From Methanoculleus methanifontis (lineage in GTDB: Archaea > Halobacteriota > Methanomicrobia > Methanomicrobiales > Methanoculleaceae), in assembly GCF_030464365.1 (NCBI RefSeq), contig NZ_VCYI01000004.1, forward strand, positions 1-64,000: DNA of 64,000 nt, in the 5' to 3' direction. The position numbers were made by a program, and so were the translations under genes. A model generated the notes under the pieces. That model was not told the origin of the DNA and did no database searches. It saw nothing but the letters and a program-made list of their open reading frames with translations. Below, one piece after another: positions 54,328 through 63,506 of the stretch (its first letter is position 1; every line of letters begins with the position of its first letter).

Positions 54328-56097
54328 ATGGCAATACGATACCTACTCGGAAACGAGGGCATCGCTCACGCATGCCTGGAGGCAAACATCGACTTTGCCA
54401 GCGGTTATCCCGGAACACCGTCCTCCGAAGTGATCGACGTCCTCCGGATGCAGAAGGAGCGGCCCTTCACCGTGGAGTGGTCCACGAACGAGAAGGTCGC
54501 CTTCGAGAACGCACTCGCCGCCGCCTGGTGTGGAGTCCGCGCACTCTGCACCATGAAGCACGTCGGGCTGAACGTGGCGGCCGATCCCCTGATGACGAGC
54601 GCATACACCGGGGTTACCGGCGGGTTCGTCATCCTCTCCGCCGATGACCCCTTCGCGCACAGTTCCCAGAACGAGCAGGACACGCGGCGCTACGCGCACT
54701 TCGCCCGGCTCCCCTGCCTCGACCCGGCTTCAGTCCAGGAGGCGCACGACATGATGCGGGACGCCTTCGCCCTCTCCGAGGAGGTCGGTCTGCCAGTGAT
54801 CTTCCGCCCCACCACCCGGATCTGCCACTCGAAGGGCGACGTCGACCTCGGAGAGGTCGGAACCGTTCACCGGGCCGCCGAGTTCCGGCGCGACCCGAAG
54901 CAGTACGTGGTCATCCCCGCGCACACCCGGGTTCTGCATAAGGTCCTGAACGAGAAACAGCCGGCACTTAAACGGCGGCTGGTCGAACTCGGTTACAACC
55001 GTCACACCGTCCGGGGCAGGACCGCCGTCGTCGCGAGCGGCGTCTCGGCCGCCTACGTCCAGGAAGTGCTCCCCGACGACGTCTCGCTCGCGATCGTCGG
55101 CGCCTACCCGATCGACGAGGAGTGGCTGGCGGACTTCGTCGACCGGCACGAGAAGGTTCTCGTTGTCGAGGAACTCGATCCGGTCGTCGAGGAGGTGGTG
55201 CGCCAGGCGGCGACGAAGACCGAAGTATTCGGTAAGATAGACGGCACGGTTCCATACGAAGGGGAGTTCACCCCGGCGACCGTCGCCGCCGCCCTTGAGC
55301 AAGCGGGCATGGCCCCCACGGCGAACTTCCCGGCGGCCGCTCCGGTCCCGGGAGTGCCGCCCCGTCCGCCGATCCTCTGCGCAGGGTGCATGCACCGGCC
55401 GACATTCTACGCGATGCGGAAAGTCTTCCGCGACGGCATCTTCCCGAGCGACATCGGGTGTTACACCCTCGGGCTCCAGCTCGGCGCGGTGGATACCACC
55501 ATCTGCATGGGCGCCTCGATCACCGTCGGGAGCGGGATCGCCCGGTCGGGGGAGGAGCGCCCCGTGGTCTCGACCATCGGCGACTCGACGTTCCTGCACA
55601 CGGGAATACCGGGGCTCTTAAACGCCGTCTACAACGGCGCGGACATGGTCGTCGTCATCCTGGACAACCGGATCACCGCTATGACCGGCCACCAGCCAAA
55701 CCCCAATACGGGAGTGACGGCGACAGGCGTCGAGAGCACCCCAATATCGCTTGACGCGATCTGCCGGTCGTGCGGGGTCTCCTGGGTCGAGACGGTCGAC
55801 CCCTACGACCTTCCGGTGCTCCTCGACACCTTCCGGAGGGCAAAGGAGCGCAAGGGCGTCCGGGTCGTCATCGCAAAACAGCCCTGCGTCATCACCGCCC
55901 GCCGGAGCGGGATCAAACGCAAACCCTACACGGTCGACCCCGAACGGTGCACGGGCTGCGGCGCCTGCCGGTCGTTCGGCTGCCCGGCGATCGCGTTCGT
56001 CGATAAGAATGCGACGATAACCGAACTCTGCGCCGGTTGCGGCGTCTGCGCAGACATCTGTCCGTCGGGCGCGATCATCCTGGAGGGACGGCGATGA
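54328..56097 (+). CDS. iorA: Indolepyruvate:ferredoxin oxidoreductase, alpha subunit
   Basis: 589 residues. It oxidatively decarboxylates arylpyruvates to aryl-acetyl-CoA, or runs in reverse for aromatic amino acid synthesis. Pyrimidine domain: GNEGIAHACLEANIDFASGYPGTPSSE. TPP-binding domain: GCYTLG, TIGDSTFLHTGIPGL and VVVILDNRITAMTGHQPNP. C-terminal ferredoxin: two Cys clusters (CTGCGACRSFGCP and CAGCGVCADICP). ATG 54328 is preferred to TTG 54316. Overlaps iorB by four bases. Confidence 0.93.
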   Translation: MAIRYLLGNEGIAHACLEANIDFASGYPGTPSSEVIDVLRMQKERPFTVEWSTNEKVAFENALAAAWCGVRALCTMKHVGLNVAADPLMTSAYTGVTGGFVILSADDPFAHSSQNEQDTRRYAHFARLPCLDPASVQEAHDMMRDAFALSEEVGLPVIFRPTTRICHSKGDVDLGEVGTVHRAAEFRRDPKQYVVIPAHTRVLHKVLNEKQPALKRRLVELGYNRHTVRGRTAVVASGVSAAYVQEVLPDDVSLAIVGAYPIDEEWLADFVDRHEKVLVVEELDPVVEEVVRQAATKTEVFGKIDGTVPYEGEFTPATVAAALEQAGMAPTANFPAAAPVPGVPPRPPILCAGCMHRPTFYAMRKVFRDGIFPSDIGCYTLGLQLGAVDTTICMGASITVGSGIARSGEERPVVSTIGDSTFLHTGIPGLLNAVYNGADMVVVILDNRITAMTGHQPNPNTGVTATGVESTPISLDAICRSCGVSWVETVDPYDLPVLLDTFRRAKERKGVRVVIAKQPCVITARRSGIKRKPYTVDPERCTGCGACRSFGCPAIAFVDKNATITELCAGCGVCADICPSGAIILEGRR

Positions 56098-56681
56098 AAC
56101 CCTCGTTCGACGTCCTGATTGTCGGGATAGGCGGCCAGGGAACCGTTCTCGCCTCGAACGTCCTCGGGGAGGCGTGCATCATCGAGAACCGGACCGTCCG
56201 GAGCGCCGAGACTCACGGGATGGCACAGCGCGGCGGGTCGGTGGAGAGCCACATCCGCATCGACGGGAAGCACGGCTCCCTGATCGTGCCGGGGACGGCC
56301 GATCTTCTCATCGCCTTCGACCTCCTCGAGGCCCTCCGCTACCGCCACTACCTCCCCGTGGGGGGAAAACTCGTGGTGAACCGGCACCTGGTCGTCCCGA
56401 CGTCGGTCTACCAGCAGGATCTGGACGTCCCCGACGAGGAGAGCATCCTCGCCGCGCTCGCCGACCTCGACGTCACCTGCATCGACGCCGCGAGCCTCGC
56501 AGAGGAGGCGGGAAGCATCCTTTCGCAGAACATCGTGATGCTCGGGGCGGCGTCGGGAGACATTCCGCTCCGGCCCGAGACCCTCGAAGAGGCGGTGCGG
56601 CGGTGCGTGCCGCCAAAAACCGTCGAGGTCAACACCGTAGCCTTCCGGATCGGCCGGGAGAAGGGCGCCGGCACGCCCTGA
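56094..56681 (+). CDS. iorB: Indolepyruvate:ferredoxin oxidoreductase, beta subunit
   Basis: 195 residues, the gamma-type catalytic domain: VLIVGIGGQGTVLASNVLGEA and AETHGMAQRGGSVESHIRI. ATG 56094 overlaps the iorA stop by four bases. Ends the iorAB operon. Confidence 0.92.
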   Translation: MKPSFDVLIVGIGGQGTVLASNVLGEACIIENRTVRSAETHGMAQRGGSVESHIRIDGKHGSLIVPGTADLLIAFDLLEALRYRHYLPVGGKLVVNRHLVVPTSVYQQDLDVPDEESILAALADLDVTCIDAASLAEEAGSILSQNIVMLGAASGDIPLRPETLEEAVRRCVPPKTVEVNTVAFRIGREKGAGTP

Positions 56682-56754
56682 TCGGGAGGCTCCCGGGGTT
56701 TCCCCGCTCTCCCCATCACTACGGTCAACCGCATCCAGGCGTTTCATATGCCCC

Positions 56755-56830
56755 TTCGCGCCCTTCGCGGCTTCGCGTGAGACCCAATCCGAGTCTCAAA
56801 ACCTTTGGCTCACGCGAAGGCGCGAAACAT
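56755..56830. repeat. TTCGCGGCTTCGCG palindrome between iorB and the Rsm22-like gene
   Basis: CCCTTCGCGGCTTCGCGTGA on one side and GGCTCACGCGAAGGCGCG on the other flank a short spacer. This repeats the structure at 4955-5036, but with a different centre. Confidence 0.65.
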
Positions 56831-56886
56831 GAAGCACCTTTTGGCGCCCGCAACCTGTATTACCCATCCTGCCGAGCTGGTATGCC

Positions 56887-58227
56887 ATGAGTGAGCAGGG
56901 TAGCGTCGAAGGGCCGTTAGCGGTCGACGATGCCGGGCGCGAGCGACAGCTCGCGTTCTTCGAGAAGCCGGAGGTTCCGGACTATATCCAGCGTCTGGTC
57001 GAGTCCTACATCGAGAAGAAGACCGCCAAGTCCCGGGACGACCCGGTCGTGCTCGACCGGATGCGTAACGCCATCCTTGCCCAGAAGAGCCGCTACTGGA
57101 AGGAGAGGCGGGTGAGTTACCGGAAGGCCTACCAGGTTCTCGGCTACCTGGCCTACCACGCGCCGGTCTACCTGGTGCAGTTTGAGCACATCCTCTGGCA
57201 GATCATCCACCAGGGGCTCGCAAAACCCCATATGCGCATCCTCGATCTCGGCACCGGGCCGGGAGTCGTGCCGCTCGCCGTCATCGACCTTCTCGGACGG
57301 CTCGGGAACGGTTCCGCGGATGTCTACGCCGTCGAGCAATCGGAGGAGCACCTCGAGGCCTACAACGCCCTCGTCCCGGCCGCTGCCGTGGCGCGAGGTA
57401 ACGCCGTGCGGGTGGAAAAGCCCATCCGCGCCGATATCGGGGCGCTCGAGGCCGGGAACCTGCCCGACCGGATAGACCTCATGGTCTTCTCGAACGTCTT
57501 AAACGAACTCCGCCACCTCGATATCGACCGGCGCGCCGACCTTGTCACCGGCCTTGCCGAACAGCTCGCGCCAGACGGGACGATCGTCGTCGTGGAGCCC
57601 GCCGATCTCGCGAACTCCACCACTATGCGGCAGACCGTACGGGCGATCGCGGAGCGCGGCCTTGCTATCTACAGTCCCTGCTCGTTCATCCGGGGAACCG
57701 CCTGCAACCCCACCCGGTGCTGGACGTTCGAGCAGAAGGGCGACATCCGGCCGACCCGGCTCATGGAGCGCCTTGCAGCGCGGAAAGACGGCTACCGGTT
57801 CGTGAACGTCGATATCAAATACTCATCGGCACTCCTGCGAAAGGATACAAAAACGCAGCACGCCTACCACGTCCCGCCGGGAGCGAAGTTCGCCCGGCTC
57901 TCCCACCTCCGCCGTCACCGCGACAAAAAGATCAACGTCGTCGCCGCGCTGATGTCCGGCAACCTCGGGGATAACCGGACGAAGGTCTACAAGGTCTGCG
58001 ACGGGACGCCTGCGGACCCAACGTATGCCGTCGTCCCGGCAACCCTCCGCGGCACGAACCGCGACGCGCTCGAAGGTCTCCCCTACGGCGATATCGTCCG
58101 GCTCTACGGGATTCTCGTCCGGTTCAACCGCGACCACGGCGCCTACAACCTGGTCGTCCTGCCGGGGACGCGGATCGAGCCGGTCGGGTGTTCGGGGGGA
58201 GAAGGGGGCAGAGTGGCGGATATGTAA
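56887..58227 (+). CDS. Rsm22-like (small-subunit ribosome) methyltransferase-fold protein
   Basis: 446 residues. N-terminal helical part, then a class I methyltransferase fold with ILDLGTGPGVVPLAVIDLL (about residue 118) and MVFSNVLNELRHLD. A Cys cluster YSPCSFIRGTACNPTRCWTF (about residue 260) matches the Rsm22 iron-sulfur region. Family members act on the small ribosomal subunit; in many the methyltransfer activity is in doubt. ATG 56887 is the first start in frame after the repeat. Confidence 0.75.
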   Translation: MSEQGSVEGPLAVDDAGRERQLAFFEKPEVPDYIQRLVESYIEKKTAKSRDDPVVLDRMRNAILAQKSRYWKERRVSYRKAYQVLGYLAYHAPVYLVQFEHILWQIIHQGLAKPHMRILDLGTGPGVVPLAVIDLLGRLGNGSADVYAVEQSEEHLEAYNALVPAAAVARGNAVRVEKPIRADIGALEAGNLPDRIDLMVFSNVLNELRHLDIDRRADLVTGLAEQLAPDGTIVVVEPADLANSTTMRQTVRAIAERGLAIYSPCSFIRGTACNPTRCWTFEQKGDIRPTRLMERLAARKDGYRFVNVDIKYSSALLRKDTKTQHAYHVPPGAKFARLSHLRRHRDKKINVVAALMSGNLGDNRTKVYKVCDGTPADPTYAVVPATLRGTNRDALEGLPYGDIVRLYGILVRFNRDHGAYNLVVLPGTRIEPVGCSGGEGGRVADM

Positions 58228-58368
58228 GCAGGAGTTACTCCTCCTGCCGGCACTCAGGTATAGTTACCGTTATCATCACAGGCGAGAAGAGAAAACAGGA
58301 ACCGATTGCAGAACGGGCTCTTCGATAGCACCTCAGAGCAGTAAGAGCTCGATAAAAACCCGATCAAC

Positions 58369-58505
58369 TGGACCGTGGTGGCTATCGCGTCTGGGGGAGG
58401 GGTTTCAGGGGAGGGGGGAGACCCCCCTCGAAACTCTTCGAGTTTCTCATGCTCGCTGCGCTCGCACTCCCCTTTGTCCCCACCCCCCATGGCGATACCC
58501 CCTCG
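58369..58505 (+). repeat. G-rich hairpin element, copy D
   Basis: TATCGC, GGGGGAGGGG, GGGGAGGGGGGAGACCCCCCT and later GCGATACCCCCTCG follow the order of copies A-C. The right stem arm is interrupted: short hairpins (58425-58475, with CTCGAAACTCTTCGAGTTTCTC) are inserted before CCCCTTTGTCCCC. In the 417-base convergent gap 58228-58644; no gene is seen. Confidence 0.75.
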
Positions 58506-58644
58506 AAATCCGTAAATGGGGTATAGCAGGTAGCAAGTACCACCGGCGATTCCGCATGCCGATAACGTCCCCGGAAAAACCCTATGATATTAGCAAGGTT
58601 GCGGTGAATCTGCCGGACTGAGGGCATTCGGCCAAAAAAAGATA

Positions 58645-59625
58645 CTACGCCTCCCCCCCACCGGCACGGAACGGGCAGAAACTCCTGAGCGCGTAGAGCA
58701 ATCCCCCGTAACCAAGACTGACCGCGATAATCTGGACGATCGCCCCGAGCAGCGGGATGAAGAAGAGGATCTGCAGGATCACGAACCCCAGAACAAATAT
58801 CCACGAACGTCCCGTCTCCCACCCTGCCCGGGAAGCGATGATGTCCCCGAGGGCGTATGCGACAAAGAGCGACGAGAGCATCAAGGCGACGATGAAGAGC
58901 AACCCCGCTACGAGCGCGATGGGGAGGCCGATGACCGTGATTGCGACGATGACGAGGATGATCACCGATACGATGATCGCGACGAACCCAAGAACCGTCA
59001 GGAGAACCGGGTTCTTCTTGACCTGCCCGACCACCGCCGCAAACAGATCGGGGAATCCCCGGATGAGGAGAAGCCCGAGGATCAGGAACCCGATGGCGAA
59101 GAACACCGAGAAGAGGTCGGGCAGCAGCCCGGGCTCCGGCGGCTCCTCGAACGTCACGTTCCCGGCCGTACCGGGGTTGTTGAACGTCGCGCCCGACACC
59201 GTCAGGTTGCGGAGAACCGATCCTGCGTTGGTGACCTCCCCCGCCGAGATGAACGCGTCGCGCTCTATGACAGCATTCTCCCCAATTGTGACCGTTCCCC
59301 CGGTGATGAGGGCGTTCGTCGCGTTCCCGTTCAATTCGATCTCGCCTCCGGCGGCAAGCACCTTCCCGCCGACATTCCCGTTGATGACCAGGGTGCCTCC
59401 CGCGGCGATGACGTCGCCGGCGACCGGCGCATCCACCGTCACCATGCCGCCGGCGACCGTCAGGCTGTCTACGGGAGCGTTGACGGTCACGGACCCGCCC
59501 GAGGCAACCACATCGTCGGGGATGGCGGTATCGATCACCTGCTGGTCCCCGCCGAGAAACGTGAGCGCCTGAGCCCCGGACGGGATGAGCAGCAGGCCGA
59601 GGATCAGCACTGCCAGATGCTTCAT
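58645..59625 (-). CDS. Bactofilin-like polymer-forming domain fused to membrane helices
   Basis: 326 residues. A signal segment (MKHLAVLILGLLLIPSGAQA) precedes a right-handed beta-helix of short repeats (VASGGSVTVNAPV, VAGGMVTVDAPV, AAGGTLVINGNV, AAGGEIELNGNA), about 30-155, typical of the bactofilin/polymer-forming fold. Four or five helices fill the C-terminal half. Unlike cytosolic bactofilins, the helix would lie outside. ATG 59625 is preferred to 59652. Role unknown; a surface or envelope scaffold is possible. Confidence 0.75.
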   Translation of the reverse strand: MKHLAVLILGLLLIPSGAQALTFLGGDQQVIDTAIPDDVVASGGSVTVNAPVDSLTVAGGMVTVDAPVAGDVIAAGGTLVINGNVGGKVLAAGGEIELNGNATNALITGGTVTIGENAVIERDAFISAGEVTNAGSVLRNLTVSGATFNNPGTAGNVTFEEPPEPGLLPDLFSVFFAIGFLILGLLLIRGFPDLFAAVVGQVKKNPVLLTVLGFVAIIVSVIILVIVAITVIGLPIALVAGLLFIVALMLSSLFVAYALGDIIASRAGWETGRSWIFVLGFVILQILFFIPLLGAIVQIIAVSLGYGGLLYALRSFCPFRAGGGEA

Positions 59626-59760
59626 ACGGCCCGATAGATCGCTCCACCTCAAAAATGTTCGTGCAAAAGGGATGGCGATATCGGAGCGGCGGCGGTCACA
59701 GCCGACAGGAAAGCCGATCCGCCAGCCATCCAGGAGAATTGCGCCCCGGAACCGTCCCCG

Positions 59761-60393
59761 CTACACCAGATCCGCAAGGCGGCGTTTGAGTTCGGTGATC
59801 GCCTCGTCCTTCCCGGAAACATCCGAATCCTGGACGGAACGAATGTTCTCCTCGACCGAGGTTGCCATCCACTCTTTCGGGACGCCCGACGCCGCAAAGA
59901 GTTCCTGCCACTCCCCGGAGCCGAACGGGATGACCCTGACAAGTTTTCCGAGAATGTTCCAGTCGACGACCCGGTACTCTTCCCCGGTGCTGGTATCCGC
60001 CACCTGTACCGACCGGTCGTCGTTGCACCCGACGACCCGGGCGTGGATGACGTAGACGCTCACATCGTCCTTGTCGGTGAAGGAGATCTGGACGACGTCG
60101 CCCGGCTGCGGGCTCTCGGGCACCATGTAAAGGACGATATCACCCGGGTACATCAGTTCCGGCTCGTAGCGATCGGCGATACCGATGTAGCCGGTATCGG
60201 AGACGTAGAGCCGGAGATACTCCTGGTAAAACTTCCGGACGATCCAGTAGACTGCTCCCGGGTGCGTCTCCGCCAGTTTCAGGAGGAGGTTGTGGATGGA
60301 GCTCGGAATGCTCTCCGGCCGATCCAGCACCTGACGGGCCAGCCTCTCGTACGCTTCCACAACCCCGGCCTCTGTCTGCGTTGCCTCTGCCAT
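59761..60393 (-). CDS. S24/S26 peptidase-like protein lacking catalytic residues
   Basis: 210 residues. Residues about 70-160 read like the LexA/signal-peptidase beta fold: RYEPELMYPGDIVLYMVPES, QPGDVVQISF, HARVVGCNDDRSVQVADTS and EEYRVVDWNILGKLVRVIP. The position of the catalytic Ser (normally in S-M-x-P) is occupied by RY, and the Lys position has HAR, so it should not cut. Flanking parts are helical. I cannot assign a function; this fold call is by eye. Confidence 0.55.
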   Translation of the reverse strand: MAEATQTEAGVVEAYERLARQVLDRPESIPSSIHNLLLKLAETHPGAVYWIVRKFYQEYLRLYVSDTGYIGIADRYEPELMYPGDIVLYMVPESPQPGDVVQISFTDKDDVSVYVIHARVVGCNDDRSVQVADTSTGEEYRVVDWNILGKLVRVIPFGSGEWQELFAASGVPKEWMATSVEENIRSVQDSDVSGKDEAITELKRRLADLV

Positions 60394-60605
60394 ACTAACA
60401 AACCCCGGTGCATAATATCAGTGGTAGGATAAAAGTGTTCCTCCGTGTTTTCCTGACGCGCCGCCCGGATCGACGTAGGTTCTCAGCACCGTACAGGTCC
60501 TGGAGAAGGGAAAACGCTGGCACTGCCATCGAATGCGCGAGAAGATGAAAGAACTATAACGCTTATATCCGACCGTAACCATACAGTAAAGTAGAGGCTA
60601 TTGAT

Positions 60606-61019
60606 ATGGGTGGCATAAAGGATTCTACGTATCTTGATGTTCAGAAAGCCCTCGCCCGGCGGTTCTCTCCCCAGGACGGGTGGCAGTTCGCATGGTCCCC
60701 TGCCGGCAGTGCACAGCCGGAGGGTCTGGTCTCCCGCCGGGTTGCCGGCAAGACGGAACGGGTGCTCGTGAACGTGAAGATGACCCCCAGTGTCCCGGCA
60801 GGCACCATCGAGGCGCTTGCGGCAGCCGCAAGCGCCGGCAAAGCCGACAGGGCTGTTCTCGTCGTGCCGGGCGGGGCAGCCGTCCCGGAGGTTCCCGAGG
60901 GAGTCGACGTCCTGGAGATGGGCAACTGGCAGATCGTCGGCGGTCGCATCGCCTGGGCGAAGAACATCGAGAAGAGCGCGTTCCTCGAGGAGGAGCGCGC
61001 GAGAAGGGGGCTCGCGTAA
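60606..61019 (+). CDS. Hypothetical protein
   Basis: 137 residues. DSTYLDVQKALARRFSPQDGWQFAW, then RVLVNVKMTPSVPAG and KADRAVLVVPGGAAVPEVPEGVDVLEMGNWQI. The strand-helix-strand order with conserved-looking Lys and Asp residues has some likeness to a restriction-endonuclease-like core, but this is weak. A TATA-like TTATATCC lies upstream near 60563. Convergent with polB, with 21 bases between. Confidence 0.6.
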   Translation: MGGIKDSTYLDVQKALARRFSPQDGWQFAWSPAGSAQPEGLVSRRVAGKTERVLVNVKMTPSVPAGTIEALAAAASAGKADRAVLVVPGGAAVPEVPEGVDVLEMGNWQIVGGRIAWAKNIEKSAFLEEERARRGLA

Positions 61020-61040
61020 CGCGGCCCCTCAAAACTTTTC

Positions 61041-63506
61041 TCACATCCCGAAGTCAAAGAGCGTCGTCCTTGAGGGATCGACGTCGTGCCAGTCCCACCC
61101 GAGCGGCTCAATGATCCGTGAGATGGGGCCTTTGAGCGTCTTCTCGAGCATCGTCTCCCAGTCGACGACGAACTCCGGCGGCACCTGATCGGCGTACTCG
61201 AAGCAGACCACGTCCGTTCGCGGGTATTTCGCCGTGACGGTCTTTATGTAGATCCGTTTGGGCTTGCTGCCCCGCTTGAAGTCGGTTCCGAGATGCTCGT
61301 TCGAGTACTTGGCGCCCCGGATGTGGGCGTCGGCGTTCTCGTAACTATCCAGGTTTTTCCCGATCCCACCCGGAATGCCGGTTTCGTCGAGGGAGTACTC
61401 ACCACGCCGGTATTTCCTGATGACGTCGCGCAGGTATGCCTGCACGTCGCTGAACGCGTCCCCGCGCAGGATCATCTCGATGACGGCACGTTGCACCTCC
61501 CGCGTGATCTGTGGGGAGTCGCTGCGCCGGATCTCAAAGCCGACGACATCGACCTCGTCGACGTCCTTGCCCTCCTTCCAGACCAGGTGCCCGGCGTAGC
61601 GCTTCTTCTTGCCGGCCTGGAAGAAGCGGCGGTAAACCTTCTCGAACTTGATGGAGAAGTAGTGCATATCGGCGTTCAGTTCAGCTTTCGCAAAGTCGCC
61701 GTAGCCCGCGTTCAGCTCCGCCTCGATCTCCCTCGCCCGTGTGATGGTCTCTTCGAGGTTCCCCGGCGGGACCTCGACCATGCAGGAGTCGGTGTCGCCG
61801 TAGAGGACGGTGTACCCAAGCCCCGTGATGATATCCCGGGTGTGCCCGATGATCGCCCGGCCGACCGAGGTGACGGCCGACCCGATCTCACGGTCGTAGA
61901 GCCTGAACCGGGTATAGCCCGAGACCCCATAGTAGGAGTTCATGATCACCTTCAGGACGTTCTGCTGGAGGTCGTAGAGGACGTACTCCGGCGACCCGAA
62001 AGGGTAAAGGTTTCGGAGGTGCTTGCGTTCGTCCCGCTCCTCGAGGAGTTCCGCGATGATGCTCCGTGTCAACCCATCCGGCTCCCGGGAGAACCGGATA
62101 CCGTTCGGCGCCCGCAGTTCGCCGTCAGGGTTCTTCGTCTCGGGCGAGGCGTTGATCGTCATCATCGCCATCGGGTAGAGCGATTTCAGGTCGAGAACAA
62201 CCACGTTCTCCCGGAGACCGGTGGCGGGCTCAAAGACGGTCGCCCCCTCGAACTCGTCCCCGGCGGCGAGCCCTTTTGATGGGAGAACGAACCTGCCCGA
62301 CGCCTTCCGGAGAACGAAGATGTCGATGACGTTTGAGGAGTTCAGCGTTCGGTCGAGCGGGCACCCGACGTACCGGGCGATCTCCCGGTAAAACTCGATG
62401 ATGTTATTTTTCCGGTCGATCCCGACGCAGAGTTCGACGTCGCGGTAGTTGTACTCCACGAGCCGTTTCGGGTCAGACCGCCAGAGCTCGGTGATCGTCC
62501 CGGTGTAGCGGACCTTCGTCACCCCGAGTTCATCTTCGGCGATCGCATCGAGCCGGTACGACTCCTTCTGGGCCTGGTGCATCTTCCGGTAAGCGCCGAG
62601 GAGATCGAAGATCGACCGTCCACGGACGGCGTTTCGCTCGGTCTGCCCGGGGATACGGGCGAGACCCTCGGCCTTAAGATCGAGCGCCCCCATCCGTTTC
62701 ACGATGTAAGGGATGTCGAACTCCACGAAGTTCCAGCCTGAGAGGATATCGGGGTCGCGTTCTTTGACGTAATCGACGAGCCCCTTGAGCATCGAGACCT
62801 CATCCGGGTACCGGACGACCCGGTGCCGCTCGTTGACAGAGAGGTCGGGCACGTCGGCCGCCGCCTCGCCGGGCTGCCAGAGGAGCGTCGTGTAGTCGTC
62901 GTCGAACGAGTCCCAGCAGGTGACGCAGATGATCGGGTCGCGCTCAGGTTCGGGGAACCCCTGCTCGTCCACGCACTCGATATCCATGATGCAGGTGCGG
63001 GCCGGAGCCTTGATCTCGGCCGGCGCGAGTTCGCGACACTCGATCTCAAAGGCACCATCGAACGATTCAACTGCATCGGCAGGCAATTCGACACCGGCGG
63101 TAAGACCGCAGTCTATCATGAATCGGGTGGTAAACGGGATATCAGCCTCATAGTGCTGCGAAAAGACATCGCGGACGGCACGGACATCGCCGGGACGCCG
63201 GGTGTAGAGCCGCCGGAGGGGAACGGCCTGGATAGAGCGGTAGGTCGTATTCTCTTCAACGCCGACGATCTCCTGCGGGAGAGATCTGCCATCCACCTGA
63301 TCGGCAGGCGCATAGAAATAGGGCCGAAAACCGCTCACCCTAACTTGAATGGCCTTTCCAGATGCGTCCCGACCGAAGATATAAACGACCGGGGTATCGG
63401 CACCGACGTTACCGTACTCCACTTGATGAATACCGACACGGATCTTCCCGAAGTCCTCCAGCGTTGCCGGAACGCTCATGCCGGACTCAAGCACCCGGTC
63501 AACCAT
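61041..63506 (-). CDS. polB: DNA polymerase family B
   Basis: 821 residues. Proofreading motifs: Exo I CIMDIECVDE, Exo II WNFVEFDIPYI, Exo III YNYRDVELCVGID. Polymerase motifs: DLKSLYPMAMMTINASPETK, VIMNSYYGVSGYTRF and YGDTDSCMVE. The last residues RTTLFDFGM resemble a PIP box for PCNA binding, lacking the Gln. Start ATG 63506 follows CAGGAG and overlaps the upstream dehydrogenase by eight bases; the second Met at 63479 is an alternative. Confidence 0.95.
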   Translation of the reverse strand: MVDRVLESGMSVPATLEDFGKIRVGIHQVEYGNVGADTPVVYIFGRDASGKAIQVRVSGFRPYFYAPADQVDGRSLPQEIVGVEENTTYRSIQAVPLRRLYTRRPGDVRAVRDVFSQHYEADIPFTTRFMIDCGLTAGVELPADAVESFDGAFEIECRELAPAEIKAPARTCIMDIECVDEQGFPEPERDPIICVTCWDSFDDDYTTLLWQPGEAAADVPDLSVNERHRVVRYPDEVSMLKGLVDYVKERDPDILSGWNFVEFDIPYIVKRMGALDLKAEGLARIPGQTERNAVRGRSIFDLLGAYRKMHQAQKESYRLDAIAEDELGVTKVRYTGTITELWRSDPKRLVEYNYRDVELCVGIDRKNNIIEFYREIARYVGCPLDRTLNSSNVIDIFVLRKASGRFVLPSKGLAAGDEFEGATVFEPATGLRENVVVLDLKSLYPMAMMTINASPETKNPDGELRAPNGIRFSREPDGLTRSIIAELLEERDERKHLRNLYPFGSPEYVLYDLQQNVLKVIMNSYYGVSGYTRFRLYDREIGSAVTSVGRAIIGHTRDIITGLGYTVLYGDTDSCMVEVPPGNLEETITRAREIEAELNAGYGDFAKAELNADMHYFSIKFEKVYRRFFQAGKKKRYAGHLVWKEGKDVDEVDVVGFEIRRSDSPQITREVQRAVIEMILRGDAFSDVQAYLRDVIRKYRRGEYSLDETGIPGGIGKNLDSYENADAHIRGAKYSNEHLGTDFKRGSKPKRIYIKTVTAKYPRTDVVCFEYADQVPPEFVVDWETMLEKTLKGPISRIIEPLGWDWHDVDPSRTTLFDFGM

